DNA of 64,000 nucleotides from assembly GCA_029783825.1 (NCBI GenBank), contig JAREIK010000506.1, positions 1,008,502 to 1,072,501 of the forward strand, given 5' to 3'. Both the position numbers and the translations under genes were made by a program. Origin of the DNA: Sapria himalayana (lineage: Eukaryota > Streptophyta > Magnoliopsida > Malpighiales > Rafflesiaceae). Each line of letters begins with the position of its first letter. Position 1 is the first letter of the stretch. Of the stretch, positions 39,136 through 46,316 are shown piece after piece. The notes under the pieces are model-generated. The model ran no database searches. It saw only the letters and a list, made by a program, of their open reading frames with translations, and was not told where the DNA came from.

Positions 39136-42100
39136 GTGTGTGTGTATTTTAAAAAGTTGTTGGCCCTCAATTTTACTATCCATCAGCATCACCCTCGGGT
39201 GGATTTGATTGTGTTTTTGTTGGGTCGGAATGAATGGTTCAGCTAGTCAGATTTAAACCAAAAAATGACCTTATTTATTATTTCTGGCTCAACTCTATTG
39301 CCCATTTACTTCATCAGTTCATCGTCGTGCCATTTTTGGTTCTGTTTTCATTATTATGTTTTCTGCTGCTTTTGTTGTGATTTCTTTGCTGTTATTGCTA
39401 TTTACTATTGTATTTGATTACTGAAATTATATACGTTGGGATGTGTATTGTGATAGTTAAACCATGAATTATTGTTTTTATTCTGATTTTTTATTATTGA
39501 ACAGAATATATTGGAGTTAGAATTTTTTTTTAATATCGGCATTATAATCACTGGAGTCCCATGGTCGGAGCGGGGCTATCCCCATCCCCACACTCAGAGG
39601 AGTGGCCAATGAGGATCAAACTCGTGCCATCAAGGAATCACGATTTTAACATCCCATTAGTTTGACTACTCGTGTTGTGAGTATATTAGAGTTAATTGTT
39701 ATTTATGTATATCATCATATAAATATTAACATATAGGATCTAATAAGTATAAAGAAATAAAAAAGTGTTTTAAAGAAAACAATATTACGATGTTTGATCA
39801 CTTGAGGAGTTTTCGTGTTGCCTACATGTATTGCAGTTCATGTCTTGGTGCGGTGATACTGTATTTGTTCAATGGTGAAAGATTGTGAGTCCGAGAGTTA
39901 TTAAATGCAACTTATTTAATTTTTCAGATATAATATTGGGTAGATATTAACATTTCTTAGATTCCATGCTAAGAGCTAGAGATTTGTGTATTGGGTACGA
40001 CCTTCATTGACCTCCATTTTTTACACAGTCAACAAAATTTTTATATCAATTTGAGAGGTGATATTTGTATGTTGTATTCTATGAGTTTGTTTTTGGTATA
40101 TATTATGGTTGGATAATCAAGTAGAAGAGTGTATGTTATGTAAGAGCATTTTGATCCTCGTGAACATTGTATGATACGTTGCAACACGTGCACAATCTAA
40201 TGTCTGTTTTTTTTTTTTTTTTTTTACTTTATTCCTAAGAAGGTAATAAATTACTACTTGCTATAATATTTAATATTTGTATTATTTATACGTTATTTAC
40301 TTCGGATTGTATATTATAACAACGAAGTAGTGAGTTGTTTTTGATTTGATTTTAATTAACAAATAAAATATATTAAAGTTGGCTTATCATTACTGATCAA
40401 ATATTTTATTATAAGATATTTTGGTATGGATTATTATGATCCTTGAGGATTTTATGTATTGCATTATTACACACACATACATAATAATCCTTATGGATTA
40501 TTATGATAGATAATCTACACTGGGTTATATATATATATAATTTATATATTTATATTTATCTCATTCCTCTCCTCCTTCCCAAACATATCCTCTATCATTT
40601 TTCGGCTCAAATATAGGCTTTGAGTTTTTGGGGTCTAAGCTTGTAACACTTTATGTTCTACCAATATGAATAAAATGATTGATAAGGATATCTTAGAGTA
40701 TGTATCCGACATTTGTGAGAATCGAACTTGTATCCTTAGGATTATGTAACTTGTCTTTTTGTTAATCAAACCTAAGGATAACTTAACATATCCTCAGTCT
40801 CATTAAGATATAGTGTTTAATTTAATTTTTTTTATAAATGGATGTTAAATATTAAAATTGATTATTATTTTATTATAAAGGTGAGATTGGTTGGGTGGAG
40901 TGGGGGAAAATAATAAGATCAATAAGAAATTAGATATAAGATATAGATGAGAACATAATAATTAAAAAAAATAAAAAAAAATAATTTTATAACATACTAG
41001 ATTAGATAATAGAGAACGTTACATCTAGCTTGGCTTTGGCACGAGATACCATTTTATCTTTACATACTAGATTTATAACATGCTAATTAAAAAATGTTAT
41101 CTCAACTACTCTCGACATTAGCTGAGATAAAATTATTTGAGGTTTTGATAAGGCCTTGCTTGGTTTTCGTTTCTTTTTCTTTTCTTTTTTTTCTTTGTTT
41201 TTGTTTTTGTTTTTGTTTTTGTCTTTGTTGTTTCCTATCTAATCTGGCTTTGGCATGAGATAGCATTTCCCATTTAGTATTATGTGTGTCATGTGTTGTG
41301 TTAGTTTATTTCATACGGATATTATAGTTAGTTTATGAATTTTCTTAAAAAAAATAAACATTGTAGTTGTTGACTGATCTGGAGAAAGCGATTAAACGGG
41401 GATGCCAATCTTCAAACTTGGAAACAACAAAGGAACTGTTGGTGGTGGATTCAGTGTCTTCTGCACTTCCTTGGATTCCAAAAACCACTGCCGCCGTAGC
41501 CATGAGGCTCTTTGGGTTGGACTCGTCAATTATGCACATCCCAGATGACAAGATGGAACCAATCGAGGACAAAGCCTTGAGGGCCCACATGGTGAGTTTC
41601 TCATCATCCGTTCCTCCCACATTGATTAATACGAAAGGAAACAGTAAAAAAACCGTCTGCAATTGTTATTACAGATTTTGCCACGCATATGTCCTGGTTT
41701 TAGATCTCCCGGCTATCATGATTGATTATTTCTGATTGGATTTCATTAGATGCAGAATCTTCCGTCAGACGGCTTCTCCCCGACGAGTAAGGCGGCAGGA
41801 TTGGACGAAGAAAACCAGGATGGATATGTTGATATGGAAAACTTTGGCAGCTCGTGTAGCAGACGCGGCGGCAGCTACAGACGTGGCCGAGTTGGGCGCA
41901 ATCGAGAACTCGGCACCATTAGGCAGAGAGGGTTACTTGCGAAATCCTGTGCTGCTGGCAAGAGAAATAACGTGGAAGCTAGGAAAATGCATCAACGCAT
42001 TAAAAATCGGGGCTGCCGAACAAACATACCAAAATCTGGTAGGGGTCGAAGAACTGTGCGTAGAAGGAAAATCGACAAGCTGGTTGAAGACGAGACACTT

Positions 42101-42490
42101 GTCAATCATGCGGCTGACCGCCAAACCAGCCCCGAGGATTACCACCAATCGTTCAGGGTTTCAGACGAGGAGGATGAACAATGGGGAGGAGAAACGGTAA
42201 ATATGGACGTGGAAGATGATGGGGAAGAAGAATCCGAGGACGATCTCGAAGCCGATCGATACGAAATGTTCAATGGGGGAGCATCATCGGATGTTTGGAA
42301 CAAGAACTTGGCGGAAGTCAGCGAGGACGAGGCGGAGGAATCGGAAGAGGTTGATAGGATGGAGACGGTAGGTAGGGAAGATTCTGATGGAGAAATGAAC
42401 CAAGATTGCCATGGAATTGTCGTCGGTAGACTACAAAATGCCGAAGATGACGAAGGAACAGATTCTGAAGTTTCGGACGAGAGTGAGTGA
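10985..42490 (+). CDS. RLT1/2: Homeobox-DDT protein, RINGLET type (15 exons, 5' end missing)
   Basis: Joined exons 10985-11386, 11460-11549, 11628-11792, 11893-12115, 12485-12585, 13254-13340, 13454-13600, 13695-13850, 13972-14181, 14279-14914, 15047-15598, 15680-16300, 16377-16481, 41367-41591 and 41756-42490 give 4,455 nt, or 1,484 residues plus stop, in one frame with GT/AG at every junction. Order and wording match plant RLT1/RLT2: charged helix, DDT (about 290-375), WHIM1, HARE-HTH (about 460-530), WSD motif LGQDRRRNRYW near 880, Cys/His segment, acidic tail. In Arabidopsis, RLT proteins bind ISWI ATPases CHR11/CHR17, set nucleosome spacing and restrain flowering; the product is nuclear. 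Known family members are about 1,700 residues, so roughly 200 N-terminal residues including the homeobox are missing here. RLT1 and RLT2 cannot be told apart from this part. No exon shows a frameshift or stop. Confidence 0.93.
11460..11549 (+). CDS. RLT1/2: RLT exon: start of charged coiled coil
   Basis: 30 codons beginning SDEARIAREVEAHE and ending NMRRK, between a TTTTTGTAG acceptor and a GTGC donor. The SDEARIAREVEAHE block is strongly conserved in plant RLT proteins and marks the start of the long Arg/Glu-rich helix. Confidence 0.92.
11628..11792 (+). CDS. RLT1/2: RLT exon: Arg/Glu-rich coiled coil
   Basis: 55 codons, mostly Glu, Arg and Lys, with repeated EEERLLRE-type blocks and ending KEHLR. 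It forms the middle of the charged helix between homeobox and DDT domain. Acceptor GGTGTAG, donor GTTAAT, phase 0 at both ends. Confidence 0.92.
11893..12115 (+). CDS. RLT1/2: RLT exon: end of coiled coil, pre-DDT block
   Basis: Runs from AEKRKQKEDLRRE through ESLDLIEDEQLELMELAAAS to NLEIFR, then one base of a split Asp codon completed by the next exon. The EDEQLELMELAA block is a family hallmark just before the DDT domain. The start at 11893 uses the AAG acceptor that keeps phase 0. Confidence 0.92.
12270..12375. repeat. Dispersed repeat, family 2 (copy 2)
   Basis: GAGCCTTGGTGCCCCAGG, GTAAGACCCCCATCCTAAC, TATGAATATAGTGGTTGG match the copies at 5500 and 40610. It lies inside an RLT intron on the gene's sense strand. 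Confidence 0.55.
12485..12585 (+). CDS. RLT1/2: RLT exon: start of DDT domain
   Basis: Completes the split codon (DALIVFPPKS...) and ends SEENIGNLFM before GTACAA. FPPKSVPLKNPF is the conserved lead into the DDT domain, which carries DNA and partner contacts in DDT-WHIM proteins. The 368-bp intron before it contains a dispersed repeat at about 12270-12375. Confidence 0.92.
12670..13150 (+). repeat. Two tandem SINE-like copies in an RLT intron
   Basis: Two units of about 240 bp. Each has a tRNA-like B-box region (TTAGGTTCGAGATG; TTGGTTTTGAGACT), a GGGAGTAA block, and a 3' end reading GGGCTGGGCATAAG or TGTGCACTGGGTATGGCC, resembling the tail of many plant SINEs. The shared AAGTTAAGC(C/T)A..TATT.TCATTCT flank shows the duplication took flanking intron with it. 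Confidence 0.65.
13254..13340 (+). CDS. RLT1/2: RLT exon: DDT domain core
   Basis: 29 codons, VWRFFINFADVLGLWPFTLD then EFVQALHDY. This is the core of the DDT domain, with the conserved 'F.DVLGLWPFTLDEF' helix signature. Acceptor TTTTCAG, donor GTGGGT. The preceding 668-bp intron holds two SINE-like copies. Confidence 0.95.
13454..13600 (+). CDS. RLT1/2: RLT exon: end of DDT domain
   Basis: 49 codons, DSRLLGEIHIALLKLIIKD through GHPEMVDG. It completes the DDT three-helix unit (LLGEIH helix) and enters the Gly/Pro-rich loop present in all plant RLTs. Acceptor ATCATAG, donor GTAACT. Confidence 0.95.
13695..13850 (+). CDS. RLT1/2: RLT exon: WHIM1 motif
   Basis: 52 codons, AYIWGFDIRSWQQHLNPLTW then PEILRQMALSVGFGPQLKKR. 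The LTWPEILRQ..LSVGFGP stretch is the WHIM1 motif that packs with WHIM2/3 to grip the ISWI linker region. Donor GAG|GTCTGT. Confidence 0.94.
13972..14181 (+). CDS. RLT1/2: RLT exon: HARE-HTH domain
   Basis: 70 codons, VKGCEETISTLRNGLAAENA through SLEGSRGLAVMELADKIQ. The RHRLTPGTVKFAAFYVLSLEG segment and following helix are the winged-helix HARE-HTH domain, shared with ASXL and RNA polymerase delta subunits and predicted to bind DNA. Confidence 0.95.
14279..14914 (+). CDS. RLT1/2: RLT exon: end of HARE-HTH, acidic linker
   Basis: 212 codons. It opens KSGLRDLRTSKTPEASISVA, the conserved end of the HARE-HTH domain, through FERVAPSTYCVR. A strongly acidic linker follows at about 14490-14565, then a low-conservation Ser/Asn stretch. 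It ends in a helical VEERLHALVALIGLANEG block just before GAG|GTGTGC. Confidence 0.94.
15047..15598 (+). CDS. RLT1/2: RLT exon: WSD / ISWI-binding motif
   Basis: 184 codons, DRMDAANALKKQMLAEVQLD through KWRAIDSEE. The key part is YVFRSLPLGQDRRRNRYWQF near 15450-15510, the WSD (WHIM3) motif in which the Asp and Arg/Trp residues bind the ISWI linker. Open reading continues past the GAG|GTGTGT donor through an 81-nt stop-free intron, so the boundary rests on homology. Confidence 0.92.
15599..15679 (+). other. Short stop-free intron (possible exitron)
   Basis: 81 nt, a multiple of three, with GTGTGT donor and ATGCAG acceptor and no in-frame stop. Retention would insert 27 residues between SEE and AFNALL, where family members are continuous. 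It is called an intron because of homology and clean splice sites. Confidence 0.8.
15680..16300 (+). CDS. RLT1/2: RLT exon: Cys/His-rich segment
   Basis: 207 codons, AFNALLSSLDTRGVRESHLH through LKAALAFIE. Residues at about 16087-16205 hold paired Cys and His (ACNLCFDSYPYGDFHCLGCH, then H and QC), which look like a small zinc-binding fold conserved in plant RLTs. Acceptor CATGCAG, donor GAG|GTGAGA. Confidence 0.93.
16377..16481 (+). CDS. RLT1/2: RLT exon before the giant intron
   Basis: 35 codons, ACVPFEALEQFWDDSRRNTW then GVKLNASSSADDLLQ. It matches the family up to the Gln just before the 'LT.LE.AIKR' block. Acceptor ACTGGCAG; donor CAG|GTTTTG at 16482. A stop follows 18 nt into the intron, so retention would truncate the protein. 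Confidence 0.9.
17600..17735. repeat. Tandem repeat, about 50 bp x 3, GAGGCGCGAAGC core
   Basis: TTGAGGCRYGAAGC starts at 17612, 17662 and 17713. It lies in a wider 17480-17870 segment rich in GCCTTAGGC/GGCGCC words, typical of a dispersed plant repeat. Confidence 0.75.
18633..18925. mobile_element. hAT-like GC-rich element, decayed
   Basis: Starts TAGAGGTGACAAGTG, one change from the family terminus TAGAGGTGTCAA, and continues with GC-rich 'GGCATGG/GGTCC' text unlike its AT-rich surroundings. The right terminus is not recognisable. Open frames here are compositional only. Confidence 0.5.
18960..20940. repeat. Diverged direct duplication (two units)
   Basis: Unit 1 (about 18960-19460) and unit 2 (about 20140-20940) share, in order: a GGCAAGTGGATCT/GCTAGTGAGTAGATCT block, GATGTAATTCTGAT, CTCAACCATCCAAA, and GGAACTACATA with its downstream text. 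Between shared blocks, unit 1 holds a GATATATC-rich insert (19190-19375) and unit 2 a GC-rich hAT-like insert (20365-20855). Confidence 0.7.
20365..20855. mobile_element. hAT-like GC-rich element, decayed
   Basis: GC-rich text with repeated GGCATG/GCACGGC/GGCCCGG words ends in TTTGGAACCTCTA, a decayed form of the family's right terminus TTGACACCTCTA. The left end is eroded. Confidence 0.5.
24163..24216. repeat. (TA)n microsatellite
   Basis: About 27 uninterrupted TA dinucleotides. Confidence 0.95.
24304..24616. mobile_element. hAT-like GC-rich MITE, 313 bp
   Basis: Termini are TAGAGGTGTCAA and TTGACACCTCTA. Flanking 8-mers GTATTAAT and GTATATAT match at 6 of 8 sites, as expected for a hAT 8-bp target duplication. 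The interior is extremely GC-rich in AT-rich surroundings. No transposase. Confidence 0.8.
28042..28442. mobile_element. hAT-like MITE, 401 bp
   Basis: Same termini as the 24304 copy. Flanks AAATAGCC and AATTAGCT match at 6 of 8 sites. The interior is less GC-rich, consistent with greater age and CpG decay. Confidence 0.8.
30100..31200 (-). mobile_element. Ty1/copia RT-RNaseH remnant
   Basis: On the minus strand, broken frames spell copia reverse transcriptase in order: FDVNYKDIYSQMTKIISI, VMYGLK (from SLYGLKQ), IILLIINI (from the YVDD region), MKDLVKLV. RNaseH words follow: HLDATLRI, SWTATYTKR (from DWAGCPDTR), and RYSTK (from RSSAEAEY). Many stops and shifts; not functional. Termini and LTRs were not found. 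Confidence 0.7.
31800..33180 (-). mobile_element. Ty3/gypsy RNaseH-integrase remnant
   Basis: Minus strand, from high to low coordinates: end of RNaseH (GVANRVADALSRWQYQFLNM near 33130), integrase words ISIISDRDTIF and SSVYHPQTDGQTKIVNRSLG near 32370-32550, then a 123-codon open frame (31805-32176) reading KYRYLEFEVSDFVWIVLNKD, ...RPVEVLEKVNPNAYRLKLPS. That last frame is the integrase C-terminal GPY/F-type module. Frameshifts interrupt the rest. The 5' side stops at a (TC)n tract. Confidence 0.85.
33198..33232. repeat. (TC)n microsatellite
   Basis: About 17 TC dinucleotides at the broken 5' edge of the gypsy integrase remnant. Confidence 0.95.
33494..33727. repeat. 26-bp minisatellite, nine units
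   Basis: Units start GAA(T/C)GAGCT and run about 26 bp (25, 29, 24, then six of exactly 26). The last six are the best preserved. Confidence 0.85.
35480..35775. repeat. CpG-rich repeat with GACGCGT words and palindrome
   Basis: A compact CpG-rich island with ACGCGT four times, repeated TCGGACACG words, and a 26-bp perfect palindrome at 35678-35703 centred on CACGTG. The right side (CGTATCCGTGCAACATAG) looks like the terminus of a dispersed repeat. No coding frame is credible. Confidence 0.6.
36099..36473. mobile_element. hAT-like GC-rich MITE, 375 bp, nested
   Basis: Termini TAGAGGTGTCAA and TTGACACCTCTA. Flanking 8-mers AAATCAGC and GAATCAGC match at 7 of 8 sites, the best target duplication in the window. 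It lies within the older element at 34363-36911. Confidence 0.88.
38641..38919. repeat. Long hairpin with linked direct repeat
   Basis: Arm 38641-38722 and arm 38788-38866 are nearly exact reverse complements (about 80 bp, few differences) around a 65-nt spacer. Segment 38736-38789 in the spacer recurs almost unchanged at 38867-38919, giving the order A, B, inverted A, B. Confidence 0.9.
39101..39146. repeat. (TTA)n then (GT)n microsatellite
   Basis: About 11 TTA triplets followed by several GT dinucleotides. Confidence 0.95.
39550..40020. repeat. SINE/tRNA-like repeats (two)
   Basis: 39555-39670 carries GAGGATCAAACTCGTGCCAT, an inverted tRNA-type B box. 39830-40020 carries TTGGTGCGGTGATACT, AGATATTAACATTTCTTAGA and GTATTGGGTACGACC, matching the SINE-like order at 12690-13090. 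Confidence 0.5.
40610..40790. repeat. Dispersed repeat, family 2 (copy 3)
   Basis: GGCTTTGAGTTTTTGGGGTC, TATGAATAAAATGATTGATAA, GAATCGAACTTGTATCC match the copies near 5500 and 12270. This copy keeps the clearest inverted B box. Confidence 0.6.
41367..41591 (+). CDS. RLT1/2: RLT exon after the giant intron
   Basis: 75 codons, LLTDLEKAIKRGCQSSNLET through LPWIPKTTAAVAMRLFGLDS to KALRAHM. It continues exactly where exon 16377-16481 stops, in phase 0. The PWIPKTTAAVA.RL..LD block is diagnostic for the RLT C-terminal half. Acceptor ACATTGTAG follows a long T-rich tract (41160-41225); donor ATG|GTGAGT. Confidence 0.92.
41756..42490 (+). CDS. RLT1/2: RLT last exon: basic patch and acidic tail
   Basis: 244 codons plus TGA, from NLPSDGFSPTSKAAGLDEEN to EGTDSEVSDESE. 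An Arg/Gly-rich basic stretch (RRGGSYRRGRVGR, GRGRRTVRRRK) is followed by about 110 residues dominated by Glu and Asp, the usual disordered RLT tail. Base composition is clearly more GC-rich than the flanks. A 154-codon overlapping frame in the same DNA is a shadow. Confidence 0.92.
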   Translation, partial: NLPSDGFSPTSKAAGLDEENQDGYVDMENFGSSCSRRGGSYRRGRVGRNRELGTIRQRGLLAKSCAAGKRNNVEARKMHQRIKNRGCRTNIPKSGRGRRTVRRRKIDKLVEDETLVNHAADRQTSPEDYHQSFRVSDEEDEQWGGETVNMDVEDDGEEESEDDLEADRYEMFNGGASSDVWNKNLAEVSEDEAEESEEVDRMETVGREDSDGEMNQDCHGIVVGRLQNAEDDEGTDSEVSDESE

Positions 42491-43390
42491 ATGATTATCT
42501 CATCTCAGCAGCGGGTTTCTGAAATTACTTCCTTAGTCAGCGTTGGAAATTTCGCCAACATTTTTTTTTTAGTCTTTATTGTGATTACGTACAGTTTAGG
42601 TTGAAGAAGCTTTGGGTATAAATTATGATCAATCATCTCGTAAAATTTGAGCTTCTCATTCGAATTTTGCTTGAATAGTGATCCCAAACACAGTGGGGGA
42701 AAAATTATGTAGAGGTGAACTGATAAAAAAAGAAAAAAAAAAAGAGATATATTCTCGACTCAAAAATGAAATAATTATCTTTTGGCCTATTTTTTTTTTT
42801 AATTTTTTAAAAAATATATTTGAAAATATAAATATTTAAATTTTGGGGCCAAAAAAAAAAAATATATAGGGAATCCAATTTTACTCCCTTGGTTTTCTGT
42901 TTAATAAAAATAATGGACAATTTTAAAACAGGCTGCAAAATTTTTATTCTTACAGTAATTGATTTTAAACAGAGGGGACCTATCCGAATCATTTGCATCT
43001 AAACCCATTCATGATTCAACTAGTTAAATCAAATTAATTTCAGAGTAAAAAAAATGATTTGATATAAGTTTCATCATTAAGTCAACAAAAATCAATTATG
43101 TTGAGTTTGATATTATTTTATTCTAATTTAGAGCCCAAATCCAAATCTCCAAAACGTAAAGGCCCGAAAAAACAAAAAAAAAGAAATTCGAATTTATTAA
43201 TGTGATTTTACATTGAAAAAAAACGGGCAATTTTCAAAACAACATACAAAATTTTAATTCTGCAATGTTGGGGTTCTAACCAAGAAACTAAGAGATTTAA
43301 ATAAACCAAAGCTCATTTAACTACTTACATCAAATCATTTTTTTAACTACTTATAACAAATAAATTAATAAATAAATAATACACAGGCAG
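42491..43390. other. RLT 3' flank
   Basis: Likely 3' UTR followed by AT-rich DNA; I cannot place the polyadenylation site. A short block recurs: GGACAATTTTAAAACAG at 42914 and GGGCAATTTTCAAAACA at 43226, both followed by CAAAATTTT.ATTCT. No gene seen. Confidence 0.5.
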
Positions 43391-43610
43391 AAATATATGC
43401 AAATGTAAATGTAAAAGAAAATGCAAATGTAAATATAAATGTAAATGTAAAAGTAAAAGTAAAAAAAAAATAAAAAAATAAAAATAGAAATAGAAATAAA
43501 AATAGAAATAGTAATAGAACTAGAAATAGAAATAAAAATAGTAATAGAACTAGAAATAGAAATAAAAATAAAATTATAAATATAAATAAAAATAAATAAA
43601 TAAATAACAT
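43391..43610. repeat. Interrupted hexamer array (AAATGT/AAATAG)
   Basis: About 215 bp of AAATGTA then AAATAGAAATAG units with purines on the + strand. The long minus-strand Phe/Leu frame across it is a by-product. Confidence 0.9.
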
Positions 43611-43707
43611 ATATATATATTTTAATATGTTTATATATATTTATATATTTATATATTTATATTTTACTTTAAAAAAATGATTTGATTTAAGCAGTTGAAT
43701 GAGATAT

Positions 43708-44490
43708 AGGGCCCGTTTGATAAAATTGAAAAAATTAAGTAATGAAAAATAAAGGTTGAATTTTATAAGTCTTGAATTTACATTGAAAAAATATTTGATA
43801 AATTACTATTAATTGAATACTAAAGATAAATATATTATTTGATAACTATAAATGCTGAATGCTGAATGCTGAAAATGATATATTTTACATATTTATCCTT
43901 ATTATCATTAAATTACATAATATCCAAAATAAATAGAATTTCTAATGAATTTTTTTTCACTATAATTATTAATAAAAAAAATAAAATAAAATACCTAAAA
44001 GCATATCTATAAATAAATCATAAATCCAAAAAGAAATAGAAATATTTAAAAAATAACCAATAAAATCTAAACTCTTTAAACGATCTAAAATTTTTAAATA
44101 TAAACAAAAATTAATGAACTAGTTGATTTACTATTTCATCTATTAAATTAATTATGAAAAAGAGTAATGTTAGGGTATGTGGTGGCAGAGAAAGGAGGAG
44201 GAAAAGACATATTCATAAACTGTGCTATAATGTGAATGAGAAAATAAAAAAGAAAGGAAAAAAAAAAGAAAAAAATGGTAATTTAAAAACAAAAATTTGT
44301 TGAAAATTTTTAGCTTTCAACGATAAGTAAGTCTCTATTTACTTAATATGTTCAATATTTTTTCACTTAAAATTTTAAAATTTCAGTTCCCAATAATATT
44401 TTATCAAACACACTTAAAATTTCAAACCATTGAAAATTAAAATTTTCAATGGTTTGAACATTTTAAGTCCTTTATCAAATAGCCCCTTAG
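43708..44490. mobile_element. hAT-type MITE, about 780 bp
   Basis: Left TAGGGCCCGTTTGATAAA and right TTTATCAAATAGCCCCTTA are imperfect inverted termini typical of plant hAT MITEs. An 18-bp perfect inverted pair lies near the right end (44421-44458). No clear 8-bp target duplication. Confidence 0.65.
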
Positions 44491-45278
44491 CTTCAATTAA
44501 TTCTCACAGTCTTCTGTTCAAAAACTCTATTTTTTTTTAATAAAATAGAATAACAAGGATGGTTTGTGTTTTTTTAATAAATCTGGGAAACTGATTTTCT
44601 TTCGCCCAAAATTTAAATATTTTATATTTTGAGGTAGGCGTTTTATATAATTTTTTAAAAAGTGGAACATTACATAAATATTTTCGTGTTTGGTCCCCTA
44701 AACATAATTTTCCAAAAATAAAAATGGATGATTTAAATTGAATAAAATTATATTAAACTCAAAAATAATAGAATTTTACTGACTTAATTATGAAAATTTA
44801 AAAAAAAAAAATAATGTTATGATGTTATTTCTTTATAAAAAATAAAATACAAATTTAAATCAAATTTTTTGTACATATATCATGATATTTTATAACATGA
44901 TACATGTAGAAATTAGAATATATATTATGATGTATATACTATATATACGATGAAATACATATATGCATAGACATGTTATCTATATATATAACCATTCATA
45001 TATATACTATATAGATGTCTTATTGTGATATGCTTTACGATAATGTTGATATATAAACATTTTTATTCATAAACATTTATATATAACACTTATTTGTATA
45101 TTGTTTAAATATACTATATAAACTTTATATTATGATATATATCACAATAACATTTTTATATAGTGTATACATTTAGATCTATGTATATTTATATGTATAA
45201 ACATGTATACTATTTATAAGTATGTTTATATCCATAAACATATATCTAATATTTGTCTTTAAGTTTATAAATATACAA

Positions 45279-46316
45279 GGGGAAATTGTAATTTGGTGCA
45301 CTCTAAAAAAATATTTGAAAGAGAGGAACACAAGCTTTTATATTTATAAAAAATTACACCAAACTCTGAACAAATTAAAATTTATTGCACTCAATTATAT
45401 TAATCCTTATTTACTCTTAACAATTAAAACTCACCCTCCTCTCGCCCTCTCCCCTCGCCCCTCTCCCCTCGCCCCTCGCCCCTCTCCCTCTCTCCTCGCT
45501 CCTCTTCCTCTCTCCTCGCTCTCTCCCCTCGCTCTTCGCCCCTCGCCCTCTCCCTTTGCCCTCTCTCCTCGCCCTCTCCCTTTGCCCTCTCTCCTCGCCC
45601 TCTCCCTTCGCCCTCTCCCTTCGCCCTCTCACCTCGCCCTCTCTCCTTGCCCTCTCACCTTGCCCTCTCCCCTTGCCCTCTCACCTCGCCCTCTCACCTC
45701 GCCCTCTCCCCTTGCCCTCTCACCTCGCCCTCTCACCTTGCCCTCTCACCTTGCCCTCTCCCCTTGCCCTCTCACCTTGCCCTCTCCCCTTGCTCTTTTC
45801 ATTGAGATCCAGGAGCTCAACGATGAGCTCTAGAAGCTCGTGGTGCTGGATGACAAGCTCGTGGAGCTCGTTGTGCTAGACGAAGAGCTCTAGGAGCTCG
45901 ACAACGCCCTCCAGGAGCTCGAAATTGAGCTCATGGAGCTCGTGGTGCTCATTGATGAGTTTTAGTAGATCATTGCCGAGCTCCAGGAGCTCGTTGAGCT
46001 CATCCTCGAGTTCTAGGAGCTTTTAGAGTTCGTGGTGCTTGATGACGAGCTATAGGAGTTTGATGGAGAGAGCAATGAAAGAGGGTGAGGGGCGAGGAGC
46101 ATTGGGCAAGGGGCGATGGGCGAGGGGCGATGAGCGAGGTCCGAGGGGCGTGGAGAGGGTGAGTTTTAATTGTTAAAGATAATTTAGAGTTAATGTAATT
46201 GAGTGCCCTAAATTTTAATTTTTTAAGAATTTGGTGTATTTTTTTATAAATATAAAAACTTGGGTAAATACTTTTCAAATATTTTTTTGGGGAGTGCACT
46301 AAAACACAAATTTACC
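45279..46316. mobile_element. Long-TIR element (Mutator-like or foldback), 1,038 bp
   Basis: Left GGGGAAATTGTAATTTGGTG and right-end reverse complement GGTAAATTTGTGTTTTAGTG open inverted repeats of about 160 bp each, joined through TTATATTTATAAAAA, CACTCAATTA and TTTAACAATTAAAACTCACC in the same order. A CT-rich minisatellite follows on the left, its complement on the right, and a GAGCTC-rich core lies between. Long inverted repeats fit a Mutator-like or foldback element. No transposase; no convincing 9-bp target duplication. Confidence 0.78.
45430..45797. repeat. CT-rich minisatellite, about 13-bp units
   Basis: About 28 units of the form CCCTCTCACCTCG / CCCTCTCCCCTTG on the + strand. The reading frames across it (Pro/Leu/Ser-rich one way, Arg/Glu/Gly-rich the other) are by-products of the repeat. 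Confidence 0.92.

Larger units (their letters stand above)
16482..41366 (+). other. Giant RLT intron (24,885 bp)
   Basis: Begins GTTTTG and ends ACATTGTAG, joining two phase-0 exons that are adjacent in the RLT family. It is very AT-rich and filled with transposon remains, annotated separately. Stretches 16482-17480, 21060-24160, 24660-28030, 28500-30100 and 36920-38640 hold only AT-rich sequence in which I see no gene, apart from a moderately GC-rich patch near 23280-23580 of unknown origin. Confidence 0.88.

Noticed and set aside
39550..39670. Possible tRNA gene on the minus strand
   Set aside because: A B-box-like segment is present, but no matching A box, acceptor stem or anticodon arm can be traced; better explained as a SINE-like relic.
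41736..42200. 154-codon open frame overlapping the RLT last exon
   Set aside because: Out of frame with the exon that matches RLT; arises from the GC- and purine-rich coding sequence.
43365..43610. 81-codon Phe/Leu-rich frame resembling membrane segments
   Set aside because: Antisense of an A-rich hexamer repeat.
45222..45879. Pro/Leu/Ser-rich frames up to 203 codons and the antisense Arg/Glu/Gly frame
   Set aside because: Products of the 13-bp CT-rich minisatellite read in different frames.
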